A stretch of 14,141 nt of DNA from Desulfatibacillaceae bacterium (GTDB taxonomy: Bacteria; Desulfobacterota; Desulfobacteria; Desulfobacterales; Desulfatibacillaceae), in NCBI GenBank assembly GCA_030018745.1, contig JASEHB010000013.1:1-14141 (forward strand), in the 5' to 3' direction. Shown one piece after another: positions 6,689-13,561 of this stretch. The notes beneath the pieces were generated by a model that ran no database searches, was not told the DNA's origin, and saw only the letters and a program-made list of their open reading frames with translations. Numbering within the stretch: the first letter of the stretch is position 1; each line of letters starts with the position of its first letter. A program made the position numbers and the translations under genes.

Positions 6689-7783
6689 CTAAACTGTTGC
6701 AATGCCTTCCCATGTGGCCACACCCCTGGCGTTGCGGTAGCGCCTTTCCTGGGGATAATCCCTTATGTAGCCGTGCCCGCCAAGCACCTGCACACCGTAG
6801 TCGCAGACCTTCATGGCTGTTTCACCCGCGTAGATTTTGGCAAGGTAGGCATCTCTTGTGGCGTCCCGCCCGGCTTCCAGCGCGCTTGCAGCCTTCCAGG
6901 CCAGAAGCCTTATGCAGTCCACTTCATAGGCCATTTCCGCAATCATGAAGGCAACGCTCTGGCGGTAGGCGATTGGCTCGCCGAACTGCACGCGCTTTTT
7001 GGCGTAATCCCTTGCCTGCTCAAAGCTGGCCCGGCATTCGCCCGCAGCAAGTGCCGCCACAGCAGCGCGCCCTTTCTGGATGAATCTGGCATAATCGCAG
7101 CCTTCTTCACCGCCAAGGCGGTCTTCGGCGGGAATTTGGCAGTCTTTAAGGGTGATTTCGTGGGTGTCCAGGGCGTAGAGGCCGATGTTCTTCTCCCTTT
7201 GGCCCACTTCAAGGCCGGGGGTGCCCGCCTTTACGATGAAAAGCTGGGGCTTGCCGTCAAGCTGGGCAGCCACAAGAATGTTGGGGGCAGAGGCTGCCTT
7301 GGGAACAAAGCATTTGGCGCCGTTTAAAATGTATGAGCCGTTTTTCTTTGTGGCCGTGGCAGCAAGGCTCATGGCGTCAAAGTCCAGGCGCGGCTCGCAC
7401 ACTGCGGCGGTTGATGGCTGGTATTTCTCGCCGCAACTGGCGGGCAGGTACTTCTTTTTCTGGCTGTCCGTGCCCATTTCCAGAATTGGGTTGATGAAAA
7501 TGCTCGGCAGCATTGCAGCCACGGCAAAGGCCATGTCTCCAGCGGCAAGCTCCTCAAGCACAATGGCATTTAGCATGGGCGAATATTCCATGCCGTCTCC
7601 GCCAAACTCACCGGGTACTGCGGCCACGCAGGCGCCAAGCTCCCAAGCCTTTTCGAGATAATCGGCAGGTATTTCCCGATTCTCGTCCATGTCGTGAGCA
7701 TTGGGCGCGACAATGTCGCGGACCACCTCGGCAAAGCTGGCCTTGACCATCTTTTGTTCCTTGGTCAGGGAAAAACCGAACAT
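6689..7783 (-). CDS. Acyl-CoA dehydrogenase family protein, subunit B of a likely heteromeric pair
   Basis: The 364-residue product starts MFGFSLTKEQ. I chose the ATG at 7783, with GGAGG 6 bases upstream, over an in-frame upstream start at 7834. The N-terminal helical domain, middle beta domain (YILNGAKCFV at 151-160) and C-terminal domain are all recognisable. The inter-subunit FAD motifs are intact: RVQFG (264-268) and VQVLGGHGYIRDYPQER (331-347). The usual ITEPxxGSD segment is replaced by VCEPRLDFD (128-136), so the flavin-side motif is degenerate. The protein ends five residues after the glutamate of WEG (E359), lacking the usual QxxxIAR tail, and no continuation exists in any frame downstream. 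It is the first gene of the operon and sits behind a palindromic operator candidate. Family is certain; heteromer with the next gene is inference. Confidence 0.92.
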   Translation of the reverse strand: MFGFSLTKEQKMVKASFAEVVRDIVAPNAHDMDENREIPADYLEKAWELGACVAAVPGEFGGDGMEYSPMLNAIVLEELAAGDMAFAVAAMLPSIFINPILEMGTDSQKKKYLPASCGEKYQPSTAAVCEPRLDFDAMSLAATATKKNGSYILNGAKCFVPKAASAPNILVAAQLDGKPQLFIVKAGTPGLEVGQREKNIGLYALDTHEITLKDCQIPAEDRLGGEEGCDYARFIQKGRAAVAALAAGECRASFEQARDYAKKRVQFGEPIAYRQSVAFMIAEMAYEVDCIRLLAWKAASALEAGRDATRDAYLAKIYAGETAMKVCDYGVQVLGGHGYIRDYPQERRYRNARGVATWEGIATV

Positions 7784-7851
7784 TGCTGCCTCCTGATTGG
7801 GGTTAAGCGCGGCGGAAGACCCGGCAAAGGGCAAGGCGCCACGGAGAAATT

Positions 7852-7894
7852 AGACTGACATGTCAGTCTTATATGAGAGGCGCTTGCTCGTCAA
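7852..7894 (-). promoter_or_regulatory. Promoter with 18-bp palindromic operator for the dehydrogenase operon
   Basis: AGACTGACATGTCAGTCT at 7852-7869 is a perfect 18-bp palindrome 69 bp before the first dehydrogenase ATG. On the minus strand TTGACG (7894-7889) and TATAAG (7873-7868) form a possible promoter with a short 15-base spacer. The palindrome overlaps the end of the -10 and the expected start site. That is a repressor-like arrangement, as used by TetR-family regulators of fatty-acid genes. The symmetry is seen; the regulator class is inferred and no regulator gene lies in this window. Confidence 0.65.
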
Positions 7895-8190
7895 GGATTT
7901 TTTGCTGAACCTGGATTATTAACGAGCCAAGATTTATGCACAGGCAAGGATAGAGGGGTGAAGACACACCAAAAGCATGTCGAAACTTGAGGTGGCACAG
8001 CCAGTGCGCAAACCGGCCTTACCCGCAGGGTGAAATTTTGCTGTTTGGACAATTGTGCATCAAAAGCGGAGGCATTTTCTGCCAGGCCTCAAAGACGCAC
8101 TTATCCATGTGAAAACATATTGTATATTCCGATAGATGAAATTTTTTATGAATTATGCAGGTTAATTTCCGGACAGAAGATAGGTGCCCT

Positions 8191-8227
8191 TAAAAAAGCG
8201 AAAGCCGCGGGGAGGAACCGCGGCTTT
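8191..8227 (-). terminator. Intrinsic terminator on the minus strand
   Basis: AAAGCCGCGG (8201-8210) and CCGCGGCTTT (8218-8227) form a perfect 10-bp GC-rich stem with a 7-base loop. On the minus strand it is followed after CGC by six T (8197-8192). It lies about 350 bp beyond the response-regulator stop, with no gene between. It ends either a long 3' untranslated region or a separate small RNA transcribed from the intergenic region. Confidence 0.72.
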
Positions 8228-8249
8228 CCGAGGAATAGGAGGAAAACAG

Positions 8250-8333
8250 ATGAAGGGAGTGTCTTCACTGTTTGCCATGATATGTATGCAAGTTGTCTGC
8301 CAAAGAAGCCGGGCAACTTTTGCTTTATTATAA
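8250..8333 (+). CDS. Candidate 27-residue small protein
   Basis: An AGGAGG (8237-8242) lies exactly 7 bases before an ATG that opens a 27-codon frame ending in TAA. The first half is hydrophobic with two cysteines (MKGVSSLFAMICMQVVC) and the end is basic then hydrophobic. No family is recognised and no good plus-strand promoter is apparent. The ribosome site is the only positive evidence; such a site can occur by chance in a purine-rich stretch next to a terminator hairpin on the opposite strand. Confidence 0.25.
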   Translation: MKGVSSLFAMICMQVVCQRSRATFALL

Positions 8334-8411
8334 TATGCTTAATTTTAAGTATATATTCGTGTCAAGCCAGGCCTGCCGCTTTTTTTGCGAAGCCCTGTTC
8401 ATGCCGCCTTT

Positions 8412-8427
8412 GTTCACAATTGTGAAC
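8412..8427. promoter_or_regulatory. Perfect 16-bp palindrome, possible protein-binding site
   Basis: GTTCACAATTGTGAAC is fully self-complementary. On the plus strand the right half TTGTGA is followed 17-18 bp later by ATTATA/TTATAT, a weak promoter-like pair. On the minus strand it lies about 50 bp before a perfect TTGACA (8365-8360). The regulator is unknown. Confidence 0.4.
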
Positions 8428-8575
8428 GCCCTTGCGCCTCCAATTATATAACCAACTGTTTTTGCTCTATTAAGCATTAAAAGCCGTCTATTCATTTTTT
8501 TGAACCAGTTTTCCTGGCATTGCGTGACATCAATAACCGATTGAATTTTTAGGCTTTTGATTTTTTTAACTATGG

Positions 8576-9958
8576 TCAGCCCTTTGAACCCTTTTCCATT
8601 TCCAGCTTTTTAAGCTTCTGGCTCAACCCGCTTTTGGCAATGCCAAGAATGTCGGCAGCCTTGGCCTGCACATTGTCTGCCATGAAAAGCGCCCTCTCAA
8701 TCATGGCCTTTTCCACAACTGCAAGGGCATCGGCAAGCTTGGCCTGGGCAGGGATGCCGTCCAGGTACAGGGTGTTGTCAACAGAGCGGATGAATTCCTT
8801 GGGCAGGTCCGAAAGTTCTATGACAGAGCCGGGGCAGAGAATGAGCGCCCTTTCCACAATGTTTTCCAGCTCGCGGACATTGCCCGGCCAATAATAGCGG
8901 TGAAAAAGCCGGAGCACCTCCTGGGAGATTCCTGTCACTATCGAGCCTGCCGCCCTTTCGGATTCATATTTCCTTACAAAATGCTCCACCAGAAGGGTAA
9001 TGTCTTCGGGTCTTTCCCGCAGGGGGGGAAGATAAACGGGCAGCACATTGAGCCTGTAAAAGAGGTCATCCCTGAAGCGGCCCTGCTCCATTTCGCTTTT
9101 AAGGTTGCGGTTGGTGGCTGCTATGAGCCTTATGTCAACGGATATGGGTTTCATGCCGCCCACCCGCTCAAAGGCCCTTTCCTGGAGCACGCGCAGAAGC
9201 TTGATCTGGAGGGCCGGAGAAAGCTCGCCGATTTCATCCAGAAAAAGGGTTCCTGAATCCGCCAGCTCAAAGCGGCCCTTTTTCATGTACCCGGCACCTG
9301 TGAAAGCTCCCTTCTCGTGGCCGAAAAGCTCGCTTTCCAATAAAGACTCCGCAAGGGCTGCGCAGTTTACCGCCACAAAGGGCCTGTCTTTGCGCTGGCT
9401 GTTGAAATGGATGGATTTGGCGACCATTTCCTTGCCCGTGCCCGATTCGCCTTCAATGAGAACCGTTGCGCTGGTGGGGGCCACCTTGCGGATGGTGGCA
9501 AAGACTTCCTGCATTGGCCGGCTTTTGCCTATTATGTTGTCAAAGCGGTAATGGGAGCCAAGCTGGTCGCGCAGCAGGCGGTTTTCGCGCAGCACCCTGC
9601 GCATGGCAAGCGCCCGTTTTACAAAAAGGATGAGCTGCTCGTTCTGAAAAGGCTTCCACACATAGCTGTGGGCGCCCATGTCCATTGCCTCAAGGCCCTT
9701 TTCAACCGTGCCGTAGGCTGTCATCATGATTACAGGGAGGTCCGGGTCCTTCTCCCTGGCGCGGGCCAAAAGCTCCATTCCGTCCATTCCGGGCATTTTC
9801 ATGTCCGTGAGAAGAAGATCCACATCGGATTCCTCCAGAATGGAAAGGGCAACCTCACCGCTGTTGGCGGTCAGGGTCTCAAAGCCCTCATCCTCAAGGA
9901 TGGCTGCAATGATGGGCGGATAATTCTTCTCGTCATCAACTATTAAAATCGTTTCCAT
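8576..9958 (-). CDS. Sigma-54-dependent response regulator, NtrC family
   Basis: This 460-residue transcription activator has all three NtrC-type domains. The receiver domain (1-118) carries acidic residues D8/D9, phospho-acceptor D52, T80 and K102. The AAA+ domain has Walker A GESGTGKE at 170-177, the sigma-54 contact loop GAFTGA at 217-222, and Walker B LFLDE at 238-242. The C-terminal Fis-type helix-turn-helix lies at about 430-455 (AADILGIAKSGLSQKLKKL). When phosphorylated it should oligomerise and open sigma-54 promoters. A longer frame reaches 10042, but I use the ATG at 9958 because METILIVDDE is the canonical receiver start. This overlaps the kinase gene by 23 bp, indicating coupled translation. 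The closest architectures are AtoC/ZraR. Its targets cannot be told here, and no strong sigma-54 promoter was found next to the genes of this window. Confidence 0.95.
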   Translation of the reverse strand: METILIVDDEKNYPPIIAAILEDEGFETLTANSGEVALSILEESDVDLLLTDMKMPGMDGMELLARAREKDPDLPVIMMTAYGTVEKGLEAMDMGAHSYVWKPFQNEQLILFVKRALAMRRVLRENRLLRDQLGSHYRFDNIIGKSRPMQEVFATIRKVAPTSATVLIEGESGTGKEMVAKSIHFNSQRKDRPFVAVNCAALAESLLESELFGHEKGAFTGAGYMKKGRFELADSGTLFLDEIGELSPALQIKLLRVLQERAFERVGGMKPISVDIRLIAATNRNLKSEMEQGRFRDDLFYRLNVLPVYLPPLRERPEDITLLVEHFVRKYESERAAGSIVTGISQEVLRLFHRYYWPGNVRELENIVERALILCPGSVIELSDLPKEFIRSVDNTLYLDGIPAQAKLADALAVVEKAMIERALFMADNVQAKAADILGIAKSGLSQKLKKLEMEKGSKG

Positions 9959-11423
9959 GCTCTTTTCCCACAGGCATCTGAATCCACAGGCAAGCGCCTC
10001 TGCCCGGCGCATTTTCAATCCACACAAAGCCCTGATGGGCATCTATGATGTTGCGAACAACACTAAGCCCAAGGCCCGTACCCCTGTCCTTGGTGGTGAA
10101 AAAGGGGTTCCAGATTTTTTTCATGGCTGCATCGCTCACCCCCGGCCCCTGGTCCGTAAAGGACAGGGTGACATTTTCCTCGTCTGCCAGAATGTCCACG
10201 GTTATGACACCGCCTTCGGGCATGGCCTGCATGGCGTTGATGAGAATGTTCAGAAAACACTGGTACAAAAGGTTGGGGTCTGCAAAAATTTGGGGAAGAT
10301 TAGGCCCGAACTGGCGAACCACCCGGTAGTTGCCCTCCACAAGACGAGGCCCAAGGTAAGACAGGTTCTTTTCAAGCACCTCCTCCACGCGGCAGGGCTT
10401 GAAATTGGGCGAGCTGGGCCGGGCAAAGTTTAAAAAATCCGTGATGATGTTGTTTAAACGCGTTGCCTCCTCGATGATGACATCTGTAAGAGCGCCTGAC
10501 TGATTGTCCTTTTCCGCCCGTTTTTTTAAAAGCTGGGCTGTGGAGCGGATTATGCCAAGCGGATTGCGGATTTCGTGGGAAACGCCCGCGGTCATTTCTC
10601 CCAAGGCTGCAAGGCGCTCGGCCTCGGAAAGCTGCTCTTCGAGCTTGAGGCGCTCGGCAGCCCTTTTCAGAAGGATCTCCTCTCCTCTTTTAACATAAAG
10701 GCGCAGTATCAGAAACAGAACAAGCATTATGCTTGCCGAGGCCCCGACAATCATGATCTGGAACCTGAAAATTGTTGCATAGTCCTCGGAAAGATCCAAA
10801 ACTATTTCAATGACGCCCAGCACCTCGCCGGAAAACCGGGCCATTGTTTCTTCTGCAAAAAGGGGTGCAAATGTTCTCAACTTGCTTTCTTCCGGCACGC
10901 CCAAAATTATGGACCAGAAGGGGCCGCGCTGCTCCAGCTTGGACGAGGCCTTGCCGGAGATGGCCTGGTTGTACTCGATTCCGCCTATAACCTCCTTGCC
11001 AACAAGGGCTTGGTTGAAGCTGTAGCTTATGACATCATTGATCCCGTAAATGGTAACCATGTCCACATTGAAGCCGTGCAGGGTACCCCGGACCACCTTG
11101 TCCATGCGTGCATACTGAGCCTCGTGGCGCAACTGGATTTTTCCGTACTGAAGGGCAGTCGGGATAAGAAACTGCAAGAATATCTGATGGTTGAGATTGC
11201 TGGCCAGCAAAAGGGCATATTCTTCGCTCTTTTCCAGCAAAACTCCGCGCGCCCTGTGGGATATTATTGTGGACAAAAGTATTGAGCCTGCAAAAATGAC
11301 CACAAGGCTTATGTAGGTGAAGTTCTGAACAAGGGTGAAGGGACGGAAGGCTTCCCTGGAAACCCGCCCCGGCGGGCCGCCTGCATCCTTCTCCTGCTTG
11401 TTTGGGGTAAAAAAGCGAAGCAT
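9936..11423 (-). CDS. Membrane-bound sensor histidine kinase partnered with the NtrC-type regulator
   Basis: The 495-residue kinase has one membrane segment at about residues 34-54 and a periplasmic sensor region of about 160 residues. A second membrane segment lies at about 219-243, then a coiled coil. The HisKA domain has phospho-accepting H283 in GVSHEIRNPLG. The HATPase domain has its N box (NILINAMQAM), G1 (DQGPGV), F (NPFFTTK) and G2 (GTGLGL) boxes. All catalytic motifs are intact, so it should autophosphorylate and transfer to the regulator encoded next. The sensor region matches no named domain I can identify, though a Cache-like fold is possible from its size and position; the signal is unknown. 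I chose the ATG at 11423 (GGG 7 bases upstream) over an in-frame TTG at 11435. The pair resembles ZraS/AtoS-type systems. Confidence 0.93.
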   Translation of the reverse strand: MLRFFTPNKQEKDAGGPPGRVSREAFRPFTLVQNFTYISLVVIFAGSILLSTIISHRARGVLLEKSEEYALLLASNLNHQIFLQFLIPTALQYGKIQLRHEAQYARMDKVVRGTLHGFNVDMVTIYGINDVISYSFNQALVGKEVIGGIEYNQAISGKASSKLEQRGPFWSIILGVPEESKLRTFAPLFAEETMARFSGEVLGVIEIVLDLSEDYATIFRFQIMIVGASASIMLVLFLILRLYVKRGEEILLKRAAERLKLEEQLSEAERLAALGEMTAGVSHEIRNPLGIIRSTAQLLKKRAEKDNQSGALTDVIIEEATRLNNIITDFLNFARPSSPNFKPCRVEEVLEKNLSYLGPRLVEGNYRVVRQFGPNLPQIFADPNLLYQCFLNILINAMQAMPEGGVITVDILADEENVTLSFTDQGPGVSDAAMKKIWNPFFTTKDRGTGLGLSVVRNIIDAHQGFVWIENAPGRGACLWIQMPVGKEHGNDFNS

Positions 11424-11439
11424 GGTATGGCCCAACCCC

Positions 11440-11500
11440 TTGTCACCGTGACAAATAACTTACCTTTGCTACAATATGACCCAAGGCTGCCAAGCGTCAA
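11440..11500 (-). promoter_or_regulatory. Kinase/regulator operon promoter with 15-bp inverted repeat
   Basis: On the minus strand TTGACG (11500-11495) and TATTGT (11476-11471) with an 18-base spacer form a plausible sigma-70 promoter. Downstream of its start lies TTGTCAC-N-GTGACAA (11454-11440), two perfect 7-bp arms about one center base. That position suits a repressor or autoregulation site 16 bp before the kinase ATG. Both are sequence predictions. Confidence 0.5.
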
Positions 11501-12041
11501 GGATTTGTTGCATGGACAGAAGCATTTGGAAAAAAATGAAAACCGCAGGCGATAGGGGCTGTTATAGGTCGTCATTTAAGGCTTGCGGGCGCAGTTGAAA
11601 CGCCAATGACGGCCTTTTGCGTGAATTGCCGCTTTTGCAGACGAGAATGCAAGTTGGCTGCCTTGTCTTTTTTTGTGTTTTTCGTGGCTGATAATTGCTG
11701 TTTTCTTCTTCATTCACAGAATCCCTGCCTTAAATGGCCTTTGCGTGGCGGCAAAGGGCAAAAAACGGCTATTTGAACCACGAAAAGCACGAAAATAAAC
11801 AGATTGAAAAAGCACCGGAACCATCATTTTGTTCTGGAAGCAAAGCCTGTTCGAGAATGATGGCTTAATGCTACCTTTAAGAAAAAGCCCAACAAACAAC
11901 TTCTTTTCCAAAGGCTTCTGGCCCTGGGCCTATTCGTGTTTGCCCCATTGGCAAGGGCCATGATATGGTGCGGCAGTATTTGGCCGGTACTTTTCCCGCG
12001 GTTCTTGCAGCGCAAAAATTTATAAGGAAAGCTTTTTTTAA
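11501..12041. other. Intergenic region between the kinase gene and mobB, rich in inverted repeats
   Basis: About 540 bp with no convincing gene; minus-strand frames at 11714-11911 and 11824-12015 lack ribosome sites and family features. The stretch holds several inverted repeats: CGTCATT/AATGACG at 11570-11611 enclosing GGCG/CGCC; a long-arm inverted repeat at 11666-11798; CCATCATT/AATGATGG at 11821-11863; and TGGCCCT-GGGC/GCCC-AGGGCCA at 11919-11960. Some may belong to the mobB 5' leader. Confidence 0.55.
11666..11798. repeat. Imperfect 26-bp inverted repeat, possible dispersed repeat element
   Basis: The left arm at 11666-11691 contains GTGTTTTTCGTGGC. The right arm at 11773-11798 contains ACCACGAAAAGCACGAAAA in reverse orientation. 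About 20 of 25 positions match as inverted repeats, with about 80 bp between. CCACGAAA-CACGAAA words of this kind recur in intergenic DNA of many environmental bacteria, as I recall, so this may be a small dispersed element rather than a gene-specific structure. Confidence 0.45.
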
Positions 12042-12554
12042 ATGGGAAAAAAAGTTCCTGTTATTGTTGGGTTTGCAGGCTTTTCAAACACGGGCAAGAC
12101 CACGCTTATCAGCAATCTTATTCCTTTTTTTACAAAAAAAGGCTTGAAGGTGGCCACATTAAAGCACGCGGGCCAAGGGTTTGATATGGACCGGCCCGGC
12201 AAGGACACCCACAAGCACAAAAGCGCAGGGGCTTCATCGGTTATGATAGTGGGGCCGGACACAATGGCCCTTATCCGGGATATGGAAGAGAGGCCCCTGG
12301 TGCCGGATATGGTTGGCACCTACCTTGCGGATGCGGATATTGTTCTGGTGGAAGGCTTTAAGAGCCAGGATCACCCCAAGGTGGAGGTGCTGGGGGACGA
12401 CCCGGCAGCAAGGCCCCGTCTTGCTGTGGATTCCGGCCTTGTGGCAGTGGTGGGGGACCAGGAAATTGAAGCTGGCGTGCCGGTTTTCTCCCCTTCAAAC
12501 CCGGAGGGGTTGGCCCAATGGATAGAAAAAACCTTCCTTGACAAAGGCCGGTAG
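12042..12554 (+). CDS. mobB: Molybdopterin-guanine dinucleotide biosynthesis adaptor MobB
   Basis: This 170-residue P-loop GTPase supports MobA in attaching GMP to molybdopterin, for bis-MGD enzymes such as formate dehydrogenases or nitrate-type reductases. Seen in it are the Walker A GFSNTGKTT (13-21), the family block TLKHAGQGFDMDRPGKDTH (39-57) with its conserved histidines and aspartates, SAGASS (61-66), and DIVLVEGFKSQDHPKVEV (99-116). All match MobB. The ATG has AAGGAAAG about 10 bases upstream. The length is standard for a stand-alone MobB, with no MobA or MoeA fusion. It is convergent with ddl and no other molybdenum-cofactor gene lies in the window, so it seems a lone gene. Inverted repeats upstream could be a structured leader, but I could not match a known molybdenum-cofactor RNA motif. 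Confidence 0.93.
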   Translation: MGKKVPVIVGFAGFSNTGKTTLISNLIPFFTKKGLKVATLKHAGQGFDMDRPGKDTHKHKSAGASSVMIVGPDTMALIRDMEERPLVPDMVGTYLADADIVLVEGFKSQDHPKVEVLGDDPAARPRLAVDSGLVAVVGDQEIEAGVPVFSPSNPEGLAQWIEKTFLDKGR

Positions 12555-12625
12555 GCAAGGGTGAGGCAACCCGACTGGATTCTGTAACCCTGAAAATCCG
12601 ACACCTTTTGAAAATTTGCAGACTG

Positions 12626-13561
12626 TCAGGGCGCCTTTTCCAGAGCCAGATCAATGAGGCGGTCCAGAAGGGCTGAAAAGCTTATGCCCGCGGCATTGGC
12701 GGCCTGGGGCAGAAGGCTGGTGGGGACCATGCCGGGAATGGTGTTGGTTTCAAGAATCCAGATGCCATCCTTGTCAACCATCATGTCCGTGCGGCTGTAA
12801 CCCTTGCAGAAAAGCGCCCTGTGGCAGGCCTTGGCAAGGTCACAGGCTTGCTGGGTAAGCTTTTTGCTCAAGCGGGCAGGGCACACTTCTTTAGTTGCGC
12901 CCGGCTGATACTTGGCCTCGTAGTCAAAAAAAGTGTAATCAGGGCCGGGAATTATTTCCACTATCGGAAGAGCTGTCAGCTCGCGGTTGCCAAGCACTGC
13001 GCCTGTTATTTCCATGCCCTGTATGCAGCGCTCCAGCAGGACGGTATCATCCTGCTCAAAAGCTTTTTCCAGGGCAGGGGCCATCTGGCCCGGCTCGCCC
13101 ACAATGGACATCCCCACAGAGGAGCCGCCTGCAACCGGCTTTACAACAAGAGGATAACCCAGTCTTTCCTGGGCCTTTTCTGCCCGGCTTGTGTCAGCCC
13201 TTGTGCAGACCTCATAATCTGGCACAGGCAGGCCCTGCTGGGCATACATTCTTTTTGAGGCAAGCTTGTTCATGGCAAGGGCGCTGCCCAGCACACCTGT
13301 TCCCTGGTAGGGAATCCCCAGCAGGTCCAGAAGCCCCTGAATGGTTCCATCCTCGCCGTTTACGCCGTGCAGCAGCACAAAGGCCGCATCAATTTCATGG
13401 GCCTTTGCCACAAGAAGGGCCAAATCGTCTTTTGGGTCAATGCGGATTATGTCGTAGCGGCTTTTATCCAGTGCGGCAAAGACCTTTTCCCCGCCGTTTA
13501 AGGAGACGGCCCTTTCCGGCGAAGTTCCGCCGGAGAGCAAGGCAAGGCGCAGTTTCTTCAT
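12626..13561 (-). CDS. ddl: D-alanine--D-alanine ligase
   Basis: This 311-residue cytoplasmic ATP-grasp ligase joins two D-alanines for peptidoglycan precursors. Seen in it are GGTSPERAVSL (11-21), HGVNGEDGTIQG (65-76) and LVVKPVAGGSSVGMS (138-152). The omega-loop DYEAKY (213-218) keeps the tyrosine typical of true D-Ala-D-Ala ligases rather than D-Ala-D-Lac ligases. R257/D259 and E271/N273 of YSRTD and ETNTIPGM provide metal and substrate ligands. Length matches DdlB (about 306). No strong ribosome site precedes the ATG at 13561, but the start residues MKKLRLALLSGGTSPER fit the family well. It lies outside a dcw/mur cluster. The gene upstream on the same strand is 133 bp away, so co-transcription is possible but not obvious. 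Confidence 0.95.
   Translation of the reverse strand: MKKLRLALLSGGTSPERAVSLNGGEKVFAALDKSRYDIIRIDPKDDLALLVAKAHEIDAAFVLLHGVNGEDGTIQGLLDLLGIPYQGTGVLGSALAMNKLASKRMYAQQGLPVPDYEVCTRADTSRAEKAQERLGYPLVVKPVAGGSSVGMSIVGEPGQMAPALEKAFEQDDTVLLERCIQGMEITGAVLGNRELTALPIVEIIPGPDYTFFDYEAKYQPGATKEVCPARLSKKLTQQACDLAKACHRALFCKGYSRTDMMVDKDGIWILETNTIPGMVPTSLLPQAANAAGISFSALLDRLIDLALEKAP

Larger units (their letters stand above)
7895..8575. other. Long intergenic region between the dehydrogenase operon and the response regulator gene
   Basis: About 680 bp without a convincing gene. A 131-codon frame at 8030-8425 has cysteine-rich, low-complexity content, no family resemblance and no ribosome site, and I do not call it. 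What can be seen is a minus-strand terminator hairpin (8192-8227), a 27-codon frame behind a strong ribosome site (8250-8333), a perfect 16-bp palindrome (8412-8427), and AT-rich stretches at 8120-8160 and 8320-8360. Confidence 0.6.

Noticed and set aside
7993..8008. TGGCACAGCCAGTGCG, a near match to the sigma-54 promoter consensus
   Set aside because: One mismatch in the -12 element and no convincing gene downstream on the plus strand; too weak to annotate.
8161..8260. Riboswitch (c-di-GMP-I, preQ1 or similar) around the hairpin at 8201-8227
   Set aside because: I could not match conserved bases of any of these classes; the T-run on the minus strand explains the hairpin as a terminator.
8030..8425. 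131-codon plus-strand frame in the long intergenic region
   Set aside because: Composition is cysteine-rich and irregular, there is no ribosome site, no family resemblance, and it runs through a terminator hairpin and a palindrome; treated as non-coding.
9959..10042. Longer N-terminus for the response regulator
   Set aside because: The receiver domain canonically begins METILIVDDE; the upstream residues come from the overlapping kinase gene's sequence in another frame.
12314..12329. TGGCAC-N5-TTGC sigma-54-like promoter match on the plus strand
   Set aside because: It lies inside mobB codons (VGTYLA) with no downstream gene start to serve on that strand; most likely chance.
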